Below, piece after piece: positions 35,562 to 44,208 of a DNA stretch of 64,000 nucleotides. The notes under the pieces are model-generated. The model was not told where the DNA came from and ran no database searches. It saw only the letters and a program-made list of their open reading frames with translations. The stretch is from positions 124,001 through 188,000 of the forward strand of contig CBDCFF010000030.1 of the NCBI GenBank assembly GCA_965216225.1. Reading direction: 5' to 3'. The translations under genes and the position numbers were made by a program. Source of the stretch: 3107 sp965216225. GTDB lineage: Bacteria > Pseudomonadota > Alphaproteobacteria > Rhodobacterales > Rhodobacteraceae. Within the stretch, counting starts at the first letter, position 1; every line of letters begins with the position of its first letter.

Positions 35562-36569
35562 ATGGTGCGCATCCTGATCACCGGCTCTGCCGGGTTCATC
35601 GGCTTTCACCTCTGCCGGCGCTTGCTGGCGAGCGGTCACACGGTGATCGGCCTTGATAACGTGAACGCCCGTTATGACCCGGCGTTGAAAGAGGCGCGCA
35701 GCGAAATCCTGCGGCGCAGCGACGGTTTTGCGGAAATCCGGGGTTCGGTCGAGGCAGAAGGCGTCCTGAGCGGCGTGTTCGCGGCATCGAAACCTGATCT
35801 GGTGGTGCATCTGGCGGCGCAGGCAGGCGTGCGGCATTCGGTCGAGGCGCCGCGGGATTATCTGCAATCGAATCTGCTCGGCACGTTCGAGGTGCTGGAA
35901 GCCGCGCGCGCCCATCCGCCACGGCACCTGCTGCTGGCCTCGACCTCCTCGGTGTACGGGGCGAACGGGGACATGCCGTATCACGAGACCGCGCGCGCGG
36001 ATCACCAGATGTCTTTCTATGCGGCGACCAAGAAGGCGTCGGAATCGATGGCGCACAGCTATGCGCATCTTTACGGGCTGCCGGTCACGATGTTCCGGTT
36101 TTTCACGGTCTATGGCCCTTGGGGGCGGCCCGACATGGCGCTGTTCAGATTCACCAGGGCAATTCTGAAGGGCGAGCCCATTGATGTCTACAATCATGGC
36201 GACATGCTGCGCGACTTCACCTATATCGACGATCTGATCGAGGGCATCCGCCGTCTGATGGAAGCGGCACCGGTGATCGGGCAGGCGGTGGCCGGTGACA
36301 GCCTTTCACCCGTCGCCCCGTTTCGCGTGGTCAATATCGGGACGGGGTCGCCGGTGAAGCTGATGGATTTCATTGCCGCGCTGGAACAGGCTCTGGGCAT
36401 CGAGGCGCAGAAGAGGCCGATGGAAATGCAGCCGGGGGATGTTCCGGCGACCTGGGCCGATACCGGATTGCTGAGGCGTCTGGTGGGCGAGCTGGAGATG
36501 ACCCCTGTCGAGGACGGAGTCCGGAAGTTCGTGAACTGGTATCGCGACCATTCAGCGGCGCAGGGCTGA
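35562..36569 (+). CDS. NAD-dependent sugar epimerase, UDP-glucuronate 4-epimerase-like
   Basis: 335 residues, extended short-chain dehydrogenase fold. NAD site ILITGSAGFIGFHLCRRLL, then HLAAQAGVRHSVEAPRDYLQ, STSSVYGANGDMPYHE and catalytic YAATKK, followed by FRFFTVYGPWGRPDMALF and DFTYIDDLIEGI. The pattern of the last two motifs is typical of the UDP-glucuronate/galacturonate epimerase branch. It supplies precursors for capsule or lipopolysaccharide, consistent with the adjacent cluster on the opposite strand. Confidence 0.88.
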   Translation: MVRILITGSAGFIGFHLCRRLLASGHTVIGLDNVNARYDPALKEARSEILRRSDGFAEIRGSVEAEGVLSGVFAASKPDLVVHLAAQAGVRHSVEAPRDYLQSNLLGTFEVLEAARAHPPRHLLLASTSSVYGANGDMPYHETARADHQMSFYAATKKASESMAHSYAHLYGLPVTMFRFFTVYGPWGRPDMALFRFTRAILKGEPIDVYNHGDMLRDFTYIDDLIEGIRRLMEAAPVIGQAVAGDSLSPVAPFRVVNIGTGSPVKLMDFIAALEQALGIEAQKRPMEMQPGDVPATWADTGLLRRLVGELEMTPVEDGVRKFVNWYRDHSAAQG

Positions 36570-36961
36570 TTGCGCCGGGGGCGCAAATTCGATCCTGCCG
36601 CTGCGCCGTTGATGCCACATCGCGGCGTGCCGGAGGAAATCCCCTCATGACCGGACGAAGACCGCTTTCCATGCCGCCCGGACGGACAGAGCGGCGCACC
36701 CATGACGACATGCGCCACGGCGCGGCGGCGACAGCAGGCCAGCCGCGAAGGCGCCTTCACGATGTGCTGCAAAGCCCGTGCCCGTGCCCTTGATGGCCGC
36801 CCCGGACAGAAATTCGGGCAATGGTATCCGGGTATGAAAAACTGCAACAAATCGTCCGGGTCCGAAGAACGCGCCGCCTGATTGCCACACGGTTTTGCGG
36901 ACTCTCCCTTATTTCACCCTTATTTCAGCCTGCCACAGCGGCGCCTGTTGCGGAACGGAAA

Positions 36962-37007
36962 TTTGCCAGGGCAAGGATCGTGAGTTCGAATCCCGTCGCC
37001 CGTTCCG
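36962..37007 (+). other. 3' half of a tRNA-Gly(GCC)-like sequence
   Basis: TTTGCCAGGGCAAGG, then GTGAGTTCGAAT and CGCCCGTTCC, reads as anticodon loop with GCC, T-arm and acceptor strand of a tRNA-Gly. No matching 5' half precedes it and the T-stem has a mismatch. Such 3' halves are often left as att sites of elements that integrate into tRNA genes. A hairpin with 9-bp arms (37076-37100) follows. Otherwise 36570-37234 holds no gene that I can support. Confidence 0.45.
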
Positions 37008-37234
37008 GAAAAACCGGGCATGTTGCCAAGCGGGCGTTACGGGCGTTACGTTTCCAGCCCGAAATCACCCAAAGAGCACCCGGGTACGAGCCCCGGGTGC
37101 AGTCGCGGAACGAGGGACAGTGAAGAGAAGCACAATAGTTCCGTCTTTGGTGCTTCCTGCATATTACATGGGCATGTCGCGTTCGGTGTTAAAGGGCATG
37201 TAAAGCACTTGTGATCACGCCGTTGGCATATGCC

Positions 37235-37693
37235 TCAGTTGCCAAGAACGCCCGGCCAGTTGGCATCGGCCCGAACGACGTTGCCGGGGATGTCCCCGCT
37301 CCAGATACTGCGCACTTCGAGGCTGTAATTCAGATAGAGTCTGCCGTCGTGGATCGTCCAGGCATCCGGCACGGTGGATGCGGTCGCACCCCTTGAGACC
37401 GCATAGGCGCAATAGCCGCCGTATTGCGGGGCATGGGCCTGCGGATTTCCGGCAAACAGATCGCGGTTCGCGGCGGAGGCAAAGCGCCAGTTCACGCCGT
37501 TCCAGTCATGGGTGAAACCGGCAGAGCCGGGCGCCGGCGCGCCTTCGGTAAAATAGGCGACCGGGTCATACCCGTTGATTGCGACTCCGTCGCTTGCAAA
37601 AATTCCGGGGGATGCGGCGCGGGCCGGGCGCAACAGAAGATGCGCAACCGGAATCGAGGCGGCAAGGGTCAGAAAGGCACGGCGGGGGATCAT
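37235..37693 (-). CDS. YHS-domain protein with signal peptide
   Basis: 152 residues from the ATG at 37693, preceded by GGAAGGAG. N-terminal export signal MIPRRAFLTLAASIPVAHLL, possibly Tat-type because of the paired arginines. A YHS domain follows (INGYDPVAYFTEGAPAPGSA, then WRFASAANRDLFAGNP and APQYGGYCAYAVSRG). YHS domains are linked to metal binding; the role here is unknown. Periplasmic location is inferred. Confidence 0.85.
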   Translation of the reverse strand: MIPRRAFLTLAASIPVAHLLLRPARAASPGIFASDGVAINGYDPVAYFTEGAPAPGSAGFTHDWNGVNWRFASAANRDLFAGNPQAHAPQYGGYCAYAVSRGATASTVPDAWTIHDGRLYLNYSLEVRSIWSGDIPGNVVRADANWPGVLGN

Positions 37694-37768
37694 CTCGTTT
37701 CTCCTTCCGATGATGGCAATGGAATGGACATTCCCGCGCCGTTGAAAAGGGGGGTGACGCAACCGTGA

Positions 37769-38545
37769 TCAGCGGTGCCGGCCAGCGTAAAGCGCGACCG
37801 CAGCGGCGTTTGAAACGTTGAGAGAGCCGAACCCGCCCGCAAAATCAATTCGGACAAGCCGGTCGCAGACCTCACGGGTGCGCGCCCGCAACCCTGGCCC
37901 CTCGGAGCCGAGCACCAGCGCCACGGGGCGGTCCGTTTGCCCTTCAAGCGCGGCCTCGATGGTCAGGGGCGCTTCTGCGTTCAGGCCAAGCACCAGATAG
38001 CCCATCTGCCGGAGGGTGAGGATCGTGTCCGCCAGGTTGCGCACCCGCAGATAGGGCTGTCGTTCAAGCGCGCCCGATGCCGTCTTGGCCAATGCGCCGG
38101 TTTCCGGGGCGGCGTGACGCGCGGGCGCAATGACGGCGCGGGCGCCGAACACCTCTGCCGAACGCAGGATCGCGCCGACATTGTGGGGGTCCGTCACCCG
38201 GTCCAGCAACACGACACGGGGCATGGAATCGCCGGTCGCGCAGCGCTCCTCCAGACTGCCCCAATCCAGTGGCTTCGCCTCCAGCGCCGCCCCCTGATGG
38301 ACGGATTGCGGGTCGAGCGGGGCGGGGAACCGGCGCGGATCGGCGATTTCAGGCTGAATGCCCGCAACCGCAATGGCCCCGGCCAGCCTGTCCATGGCGT
38401 TTCTGGTCAGAATCAGGCGCAGCTTTTCGCGCGCCGGGTTCATCAGCGCGTCACGCACCGCATGAAGACCGAACAGCCAGACGGTCCGCGCGGCGTCCTG
38501 GCGTCTGGCCTGTTCCCTGTCAATCACCCATCCGGGTTTTTTCAC
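37769..38545 (-). CDS. rlmB: 23S rRNA 2'-O-methyltransferase, TrmH/RlmB family
   Basis: 258 residues, SPOUT fold. N-terminal substrate-binding part WLFGLHAVRDALMNP, then the three SPOUT motifs: DRVTDPHNVGAILRSAEVFG, ALVLGSEGPGLR and GSLNVSNAAAVALY. In most relatives it methylates G2251 of 23S rRNA. It is divergent from tRNA-Tyr, an arrangement I associate with Rhodobacterales. Confidence 0.9.
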   Translation of the reverse strand: MKKPGWVIDREQARRQDAARTVWLFGLHAVRDALMNPAREKLRLILTRNAMDRLAGAIAVAGIQPEIADPRRFPAPLDPQSVHQGAALEAKPLDWGSLEERCATGDSMPRVVLLDRVTDPHNVGAILRSAEVFGARAVIAPARHAAPETGALAKTASGALERQPYLRVRNLADTILTLRQMGYLVLGLNAEAPLTIEAALEGQTDRPVALVLGSEGPGLRARTREVCDRLVRIDFAGGFGSLNVSNAAAVALYAGRHR

Positions 38546-38655
38546 GATGCGCCGCCCCCGGTGAAAGCATGGCGGACAATGCCCGTTCGCCCCGCCCGGC
38601 GCAAGGGAATTTCCTGTTGACGCCCCCTGTCCGCTTGTCTATCCCCGCGTTCGTC

Positions 38656-38739
38656 GGGCGACAGGCCGCAAGGTGTGGCAGGGGACTGTAACTCCCTCGC
38701 GGAGACGCACGCTTGGTTCGATTCCAAGGTCGCCCACCA
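38656..38739 (+). tRNA. tRNA-Tyr (GTA)
   Basis: Acceptor strands GGGCGAC and GTCGCCC, encoded CCA at 38737-38739, anticodon loop CTGTAAC with GTA. A long variable arm (CGCGGAGACGCACG) is as expected for class II tRNA-Tyr, and the T-arm is CTTGGTTCGATTCCAAG. The D-arm is short (GCC/GGC stem). Decodes UAU and UAC. Confidence 0.88.
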
Positions 38740-39058
38740 TTCGTTATTCAGGAGGACATAGATTTCATATGCGCGGAATGATGGAGAACCCTGTCCATGA
38801 CGGACACCGGGAGGAGTTATGGAATTATTTCCACAGAGGCATTTGCGCCTGCGCACTGGGCACCCTGGAAAGAGCTTCGATAACGCATAATCTGATTGAG
38901 AATCAGCTTTTCCTGAAGGCGGAAACAGGCAAAGAACAATATTTTCCGCGCGCCTTCCATCAAAAATTTCAAAGTGACCCACTACCTGCCGGTTAAAGGG
39001 CTTGATTGCCCTTCGGAAAGATGTATCCGTTAATGGTTGCAGCCCAATGGTCGCCAGA
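38740..39058. other. Gap between tRNA-Tyr and the GlxA relic
   Basis: About 320 bp, less GC-rich than the surroundings. It contains a small hairpin CTGATT/AATCAG followed by CTTTTCC near 38890-38912, which could end the tRNA transcript. No gene is supported. Confidence 0.4.
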
Positions 39059-39310
39059 ATGACGCAGAACCGAAATATCGTCAAAGTCGATACCGACATT
39101 TCCAAACCGCGTCGTTTCATCTTTCTGCTGCTCGATGATTTCACCATGCTGTCCTTTGCGGGCGCGGTGGAACCCTTGCGGCTGGCCAATCAGGCAAGCG
39201 GCAGGACGCTCTACAAATGGATACTCGTCGGTGAGGACGGCGTTTCTGTCACCTGCTCCAACGGGTCGTCGTTTGCCGTCGATATGGGGCTGGCCGAGAC
39301 CAGCATTCCC
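39059..39310 (+). pseudogene. GlxA-family AraC-type regulator, N-terminal fragment
   Basis: From the ATG at 39059: MTQNRNIVKVDTDISKPRRF, then IFLLLDDFTMLSFAGAVEPL, RLANQASGRTLYKWILVGED and FAVDMGLAETS, the start of the DJ-1/PfpI-like domain. After about 84 residues the sequence changes to unrelated DNA (IPCASSRCGK) and stops. The rest of the ligand domain and the AraC DNA-binding domain are gone. Confidence 0.75.
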
Positions 39311-39401
39311 TGCGCCAGTTCCCGCTGTGGCAAACGTCCCGGAGGTTCGCTCTGATCCGTTTTGATGGGGGATTATATACGAAAGTAACATCCCCACGCT
39401 G

Positions 39402-39560
39402 TCAGGCGTCCCAGTCTTCAATCACTCGGACTGGGCTTAGCACGGCCTTGGCGAGTTCCTCCGGCGTAGCGTCGATCCTGACAGGTTCCCCCAGTTCCAC
39501 CCTGCTCGGCTGATACTTGTGCGGCTTCACCCGGACCTCGGGTTTGTGGTCGTTCATCAT
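39402..39560 (-). CDS. Small unknown protein downstream of HNH fragment
   Basis: 52 codons: MMNDHKPEVRVKPHKYQPSR, then VELGEPVRIDATPEELAKAV and a tail VIEDWDA. ATG at 39560 overlaps the HNH stop (ATGA) and has GGAGAC upstream, which argues for a real coupled gene. The composition is charged and there is no membrane segment. Possibly a phage-type accessory protein; function unknown. Confidence 0.5.
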   Translation of the reverse strand: MMNDHKPEVRVKPHKYQPSRVELGEPVRIDATPEELAKAVLSPVRVIEDWDA

Positions 39561-39781
39561 GGATTGTCTCCTGGTTCAAGTTTTTTTCGCAGCCAGTTCA
39601 GTGCCGCACGTTGATTTGCTATGTTTGCCCGCCGAATCCGGGATAGCAGCCACGTCCACCTTTGGGGCTCTTGCGTCACATTCTTTGCGCCTTGGTTGCA
39701 ATCACTACACAAAACGCGGAGATTGTCTCTTGAATTTGCGCCGCCGTGATCATGATCGTTGCTTTTTTTAACACCTCCCAC
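39557..39781 (-). pseudogene. HNH endonuclease, C-terminal fragment
   Basis: Encodes DHDHGGANSRDNLRVLCSDC, then NQGAKNVTQEPQRWTWLLSR. The HNH core DHDH...N...CSDCNQG is visible. The 5' part is missing: at 39781 the frame runs into an IS110 left-end relic. It probably comes from a prophage or mobile intron-type nuclease. Confidence 0.65.
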
Positions 39782-39875
39782 TTATCTTATCCAGAATGTG
39801 GTTCTTGTGCGATACAGGAGCCGTCGTCCGGCACGGCATTTATGCCGGGCGACGGCGAGGGTCGGATCGTGATGG
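39781..39875 (+). mobile_element. IS110 left-end relic with partial bridge RNA
   Basis: CTTATCTTAT at 39781 parallels the CTTGTCTTAT start of the second IS110 element. It is followed by the same pattern TGCGATA...GGAGCCG, a hairpin GTCGTCCGGC/GCCGGGCGAC and the GGTCGGATCG opening of the target loop. It then breaks off into IS3 sequence. No transposase is left. Confidence 0.6.
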
Positions 39876-39879
39876 CGGC

Positions 39880-40376
39880 AGGCGGGTTGATATTCTGAGC
39901 AGCGATGAGCGCGAGGAGTTGCGCCGGTTGCGCAAGGAGAACCGTCAGTTCAGGCAGGAGCGCGATATCCTTTCAAAGACCGCGGCCTGGTTTGCACAGA
40001 ACGACGTGACATCGCCGAGGTCTTCCGGTTCATGAGCGCAAATCAGGCCCAATTCCCGGTCCAGGTCATGGCCCGCCCGCTCGGCGTTTCCCGTAGCGGC
40101 TTCCATGCCCTCGAAGGCCGCAGTCCCGGCACCCGGCAACAGGCCGATACTGTACTCCTGGAAGATATCAAGCGCATCCACAAGGTGTCGAAGCAAACCT
40201 GCGGAGCGCCGCGTATCCACGCCGAACCGGCTGACGAAGGCATCCATGTCGGCCGCAAGCGCGTGGAACGGCTGATGCAAGCGAACGGCATTGTCGGCGT
40301 CAGCCGCCGGAAGTTCGTCAGGACGACGATCAAGGACGAACGGGTTCGTCCCGCCCTCAATCTTGTCGACCGTAAC
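39880..40376 (+). pseudogene. IS3-family orfA/orfB fragments
   Basis: End of orfA (SSDEREELRRLRKENRQFRQ, then ERDILSKTAAWFA), then the N-terminus of orfB in the overlapping frame at 40032 (ARPLGVSRSGFHALEGRSPG, KQTCGAPRIHAEPADEGIHV, RRKFVRTTIKDERV). OrfB is cut at 40376 by IS481 copy 3 and its DDE core is absent. Confidence 0.75.
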
Positions 40377-41447
40377 TGTTCCATCCCGGACGATCAGATA
40401 GACCCTCGCTGTTCTGGCCTGTTCATGGCAAGATCGATCCTGCGTGAGATTCGGGACGGAGGCAAGACATGCTGATTTCGTTGCACAAGCAGGCGACGAC
40501 GACGCCGAAGATCAGGGCCGCGATCCAAGCGAGCAAAGAGCCCGCGTGGATCGTGGCCGAGCGCTACGGCATCTCGGAGCAGACCGTCTGGAGACACCGT
40601 CCATGATCGGAGCCACACGGCGCACAGGTTGCAGACCACACTCACGCCAGCACAGGAGGCCGTGGCCGTCTCGCTGAGGAAGACGCTGCTGCTGCCGCTC
40701 GACGACCTGCTCGCCGTGGTCCGCGAGTTTCTCAACCCGACCGTCTCGCGCTCCGGGCTGGACCGATGCCTGCGTCGGCATGGGGTCGGCGCCCTCCGTG
40801 ACCTGAAGCCGAAGGTGGCGAAGCCCGCGCACAAGCCTTTCAAGGCATACGAGCCCGGCGACATCCACATCGACGTGAAATACCTGCCGCAGATGGCCGA
40901 TGAGGAGAAGCGCCGGTATCTGTCGCCGGTATCTGTCGCCGGTATCTGTTCGTCGCGATCGCCCGCGCCACCCGCCGGGTCTTCGTGCGCATCCATCCGG
41001 CGAAGACTGCGGCCAACGCCCGCCGGTTCCTGCGCGATCTGGAGCGCGTCGCCCCGATGCGGATCACCCGCGTGCTGACCGACAACGGCAAGGAGTTCAT
41101 CGACAGGCTCTTCGGCCTTCGCCGCCGCGCCGCGACCGGCAATCATGAGTTCGACCGCCTCTGCGCCGGGTTCGGGATCGAGCATCGCCTGGCCCCACCG
41201 ATGCGGCCGCAGACCAACGGCATGGTCGAGCGTTTCAACGGTCGGATCGGGGACGTGCTCCAGAGCCACCGTTTCCGCAGCGGCGAGGACCTCGAACAGA
41301 CGCTTCTCCGCTACGTCCGCCTCTACAACGGCCAGTTGCCGCAATCCGTTCTGAAAGGCCGCACGCCAATCGATGCGCTCAAGGACTGGCATCGAGAAAA
41401 GCCCGATCTCTTCAGAAAGCAGCCATATAATCACACGGGATGTGACA
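40377..41447 (+). mobile_element. IS481-family element, copy 3 (divergent)
   Basis: Ends TGTTCCATCCCGG and CGGGATGTGACA match copies 1 and 2. The interior is clearly diverged. Flanks CGTAAC and GATAGG do not match, so there is no target duplication. Length is 1071 bp because of internal indels. Confidence 0.88.
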
Positions 41448-41452
41448 GATAG
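40469..41452 (+). pseudogene. IS481-family transposase, copy 3, frameshifted
   Basis: ATG at 40469 encodes MLISLHKQATTTPKIRAAIQ, then an HTH up to YGISEQTVWRH. A deletion of about 14 nt near 40590 shifts the frame. The next block (LTPAQEAVAVSLRKTLLLPL, DIHIDVKYLPQMADEEKRRY) is broken at 40911-40949 by a triplicated 13-bp unit. The rest (RITRVLTDNGKEFIDRLFGL, TNGMVERFNGRIGDVL) is in a third frame. It needs both indels reversed to be functional. Confidence 0.88.
40911..40949 (+). repeat. 13-bp unit repeated three times in IS481 copy 3
   Basis: CGCCGGTATCTGT occurs three times head to tail. The normal gene has one copy, encoding RRYLF, so 26 bp were added and the frame destroyed. Confidence 0.95.
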
Positions 41453-41516
41453 GCTCAAGAGGAAAAACCCGTGTCGTAAAGGAACGATCACGTGTCATTT
41501 CTCACAAAATGAAAAG

Positions 41517-41592
41517 TGGTGAGCCCGACAGGATTCGAACCTGTGACCCACTGATTAAAAGTCAGTTGCTCTGCCAACTGAGCTACGGGCCC
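41517..41592 (-). tRNA. tRNA-Lys (TTT)
   Basis: On the minus strand: acceptor GGGCCCG, D-arm GCTCAGTTGGCAGAGC, anticodon stem-loop CTGACTTTTAATCAG with TTT, T-arm CAGGTTCGAATCCTG, and encoded CCA. All stems pair well. Decodes AAA and AAG. Confidence 0.97.
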
Positions 41593-41700
41593 ACACAAGG
41601 TGCCTAACTAGAAAAACCGGCCCGGCGGGTCAAGGGTGAAAACGCTTCGAATGCGCCTCTGGTCAGATTTTCCCGTCTCCCCTATATGGGACGGATGGAC

Positions 41701-42537
41701 ATGACGCGCAGCACTATCGCCGGATTGCGGTTCCGCAAGATGCACGGACTCGGCAATGATTTCGTCATTGTCGATGGCCGGGGGCGATCTTCCGTGCTCG
41801 CCGGCGATCTGGTGCGCGCAATCGGGCACCGCAACTTCGGCGTCGGGTTCGATCAACTGGCGCTGCTGCGCGATTCCGGCGGGGCGGATGCGGATGTGAT
41901 CTTCTACAATGCCGACGGGTCGGAATCCGGCGCCTGCGGCAATGCCAGCCGCTGCGTCGCGCGCCTGCTGGTCGAAGAGACCGGGCGACATTCCGTCACC
42001 CTGCGAACGGCGCGCGGGCTGCTGGCTGCCCAGGCAACGCCAGAGGGCGACATGAGCGTCAATATGGGCCAGCCTCTGCTGAACTGGGATGAGGTGCCGC
42101 TGGCCCGGGCAATGGACACGCTGGAACTCCCGCTTGAAGGCGCCCCCACCGCCACCGGCATGGGCAATCCGCACTGCACCTTCTTTGTCGGGGATGCAGA
42201 GGCGGTCGATTTGCGGAAATTCGGTCCGGGGATCGAACATCACCCGCTGTTTCCGGAATGCACCAATGTGCAGGTTGCGCATCTGGCGGGGCCGGATCAT
42301 ATCCGTATGCGGGTCTGGGAGCGCGGTGCGGGGATCACGCTTGCCTCTGGCTCATCGTCCTGCGCGGCCGCCGTATCCGCGGCGCGGCGCGGGCTGACCG
42401 GGCGCAGGGTGCGGGTCGATCTTGATGGCGGGACGCTGGCAATCGACTGGCGCGATGACGGTGTCTGGATGACCGGGGCCGCCACGCATGTCTTCGACGG
42501 CGTGTTGAGCGAAGAGTTCATGGCGGCTGTCGTCTGA
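41701..42537 (+). CDS. dapF: Diaminopimelate epimerase with second catalytic Cys replaced by Ser
   Basis: 278 residues. It interconverts LL- and meso-diaminopimelate for lysine and peptidoglycan. I chose the ATG at 41701 (GGACGG 6 nt upstream); 41686 is an alternative. Family features are FRKMHGLGNDFVIVDGRG, first cysteine in YNADGSESGACGNASRC, GMGNPHCTFFV and ERGAGITLASGSSSCAAAV. The second catalytic cysteine normally sits in A-C-G of that last motif. Here the codon is TCT (Ser), one base from TGT. The 3' end overlaps mtaB by 1 nt. Either this group uses a variant motif or the enzyme is impaired; with meso-diaminopimelate being essential, the former deserves checking first. Confidence 0.93.
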   Translation: MTRSTIAGLRFRKMHGLGNDFVIVDGRGRSSVLAGDLVRAIGHRNFGVGFDQLALLRDSGGADADVIFYNADGSESGACGNASRCVARLLVEETGRHSVTLRTARGLLAAQATPEGDMSVNMGQPLLNWDEVPLARAMDTLELPLEGAPTATGMGNPHCTFFVGDAEAVDLRKFGPGIEHHPLFPECTNVQVAHLAGPDHIRMRVWERGAGITLASGSSSCAAAVSAARRGLTGRRVRVDLDGGTLAIDWRDDGVWMTGAATHVFDGVLSEEFMAAVV

Positions 42538-43790
42538 TGGCTGCGCCGGTGTTCGCCACCCTGGGCTGCCGCCTCAACGCCTATGAGACCGAGGCGATGA
42601 AAGGGCTGGCCACCGAAGCGGGCGTGCGCAACGCCGTCATCGTCAACACCTGCGCGGTGACGGCAGAGGCGGTTCGCAAGGCCCGGCGGGAGATTCGCAG
42701 GCTGCGCCGCGAAAACCCGGATGCGCGCCTGATCGTCACCGGTTGCGCGGCGCAGACAGAGCCCGAAACCTTCGCCGCAATGGCGGAGGTCGATCAGGTC
42801 ATCGGCAATACCGGAAAGATGCAGGCCGAAACGTGGCAGGCCATGGGGCCGGATTTCATCGGCCAGACCGATCGGGTTCAGGTCGATGACATCATGTCGG
42901 TGACTGAAACCGCGGGCCACCTGATTGACGGGTTCGGCGCCCGCAGCCGCGCCTATGTCCAGGTGCAGAACGGTTGCGATCACCGCTGCACATTCTGCAT
43001 CATTCCCTATGGCCGGGGCAATTCGCGCTCGGTGCCGGCGGGTGTCGTCGTCGATCAGATCAGGCGACTGGCAGGCAGGGGCTTCAACGAAGTCGTGCTG
43101 ACCGGTGTTGACCTCACAGGCTGGGGCGCCGACCTGCCCGCGCAGCCCGGGCTGGGCGATCTGGTCATGCGCATCCTGAAACTGGCGCCGGATCTTCCGC
43201 GTCTGCGCATCTCATCCATCGATTCCATCGAAGTGGACGAAACCCTGATGCAGGCCATCGCGACCGAACCGCGCCTGATGCCGCACCTGCACCTGAGCCT
43301 GCAAGCGGGCGACGACATGATCCTGAAACGCATGAAGCGCCGCCATCTGCGCGATGACGCGATCCGGTTCTGCGAACGGGCGCGCAGGCTGCGCCCGGAC
43401 ATGACTTTTGGGGCGGACATCATCGCGGGCTTCCCGACCGAGACCGGGGCGATGTTTGAAAACTCCCTGCGGCTGATCGGGGAATGCGGTCTGACCTGGC
43501 TGCATGTCTTCCCCTATTCCCCGCGCCCCGGCACCCCTGCCGCGCGGATGCCGCAGGTTCACGGCGCAGCAATCAGAGAGCGCGCCGCCCGCCTGCGCGC
43601 GGCGGGCGAGGCACAGGTGGAAAAGCATCTGATTGCCCAGATCGGCAGATCGCACAGCATTCTGATGGAAAACGCCCGCATGGGCCGGACGGAACAATTC
43701 ACCGAAGTCATGTTTGCAACGGATCAGCCGGAAAGCCGGATCGTGCGGGCGGCAATCGTCGGCAGGCAGGGCCATCGGCTCATGGCGTGA
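42537..43790 (+). CDS. mtaB: tRNA t6A37 methylthiotransferase MtaB
   Basis: 417 residues. It adds a methylthio group to t6A37 of tRNA-Lys and others. The N-terminal domain has three cysteines for the auxiliary cluster (FATLGCRLNAYE, IVNTCAVTAEA, IVTGCAAQTEPE). The radical SAM motif is QNGCDHRCTFCIIPYGRG, then VVLTGVDLTGWG and LQAGDDMILKRMKRRH. The C-terminal TRAM-like end is short. It is coupled to dapF. The tRNA-Lys(TTT) gene, encoding its likely substrate, is 0.9 kb upstream. Confidence 0.93.
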   Translation: MAAPVFATLGCRLNAYETEAMKGLATEAGVRNAVIVNTCAVTAEAVRKARREIRRLRRENPDARLIVTGCAAQTEPETFAAMAEVDQVIGNTGKMQAETWQAMGPDFIGQTDRVQVDDIMSVTETAGHLIDGFGARSRAYVQVQNGCDHRCTFCIIPYGRGNSRSVPAGVVVDQIRRLAGRGFNEVVLTGVDLTGWGADLPAQPGLGDLVMRILKLAPDLPRLRISSIDSIEVDETLMQAIATEPRLMPHLHLSLQAGDDMILKRMKRRHLRDDAIRFCERARRLRPDMTFGADIIAGFPTETGAMFENSLRLIGECGLTWLHVFPYSPRPGTPAARMPQVHGAAIRERAARLRAAGEAQVEKHLIAQIGRSHSILMENARMGRTEQFTEVMFATDQPESRIVRAAIVGRQGHRLMA

Positions 43791-43835
43791 ACCTTCCCCG
43801 CCACCGGCCACCGCTGGCCACCGCTGCCGCCGCGA

Positions 43836-44100
43836 TCACGCGCCGGGCGCGTTGCCGGAACGATGCGGATGCGGAGATGAACGAAGAGCAGCACGGGTTT
43901 TGCCGATCATCAGCGCGGCCTTTGCGGCCTCTCGCCCCTTCTTTGCAAAATGCGCGCGGCAGATCGCGTTGTGATGCCCGGTGTTCCGGTATTGATGCGG
44001 GGTCAGCGAGACCGAGAGAACCGGAACGCCGGTATCCATTCCGGCCCGCATCAGCCCGTCCACCACCGCCTGGGCCACGAAATCGTGCCGGTAGATGCCG
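43836..44100 (-). pseudogene. Lumazine synthase (RibH), N-terminally truncated
   Basis: Encodes GIYRHDFVAQAVVDGLMRAG, then VPVLSVSLTPHQYRNTGHHN and AHFAKKGREAAKAALMIG, the second half of a RibH2-type 6,7-dimethyl-8-ribityllumazine synthase. Upstream of this the frame stays open, but the residues no longer resemble the family, and a different gene starts on the other strand at 44209. The first half is therefore missing. Another riboflavin synthase locus presumably exists elsewhere. Confidence 0.75.
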
Positions 44101-44208
44101 CGATCCGGGGCAAGGCGGATTCCGGACATTCCGGCGGCAAGGGGCGATATTGCATGGACGTATCGCGCCCCGCTTCCTACATTCCATGTAAAGGACGGAG
44201 GATCGAAC

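Noticed and set aside
38673..38996. Open frames across tRNA-Tyr
   Set aside because: They overlap a well-folded tRNA and have no family resemblance; antisense frames over tRNA genes are common artefacts.
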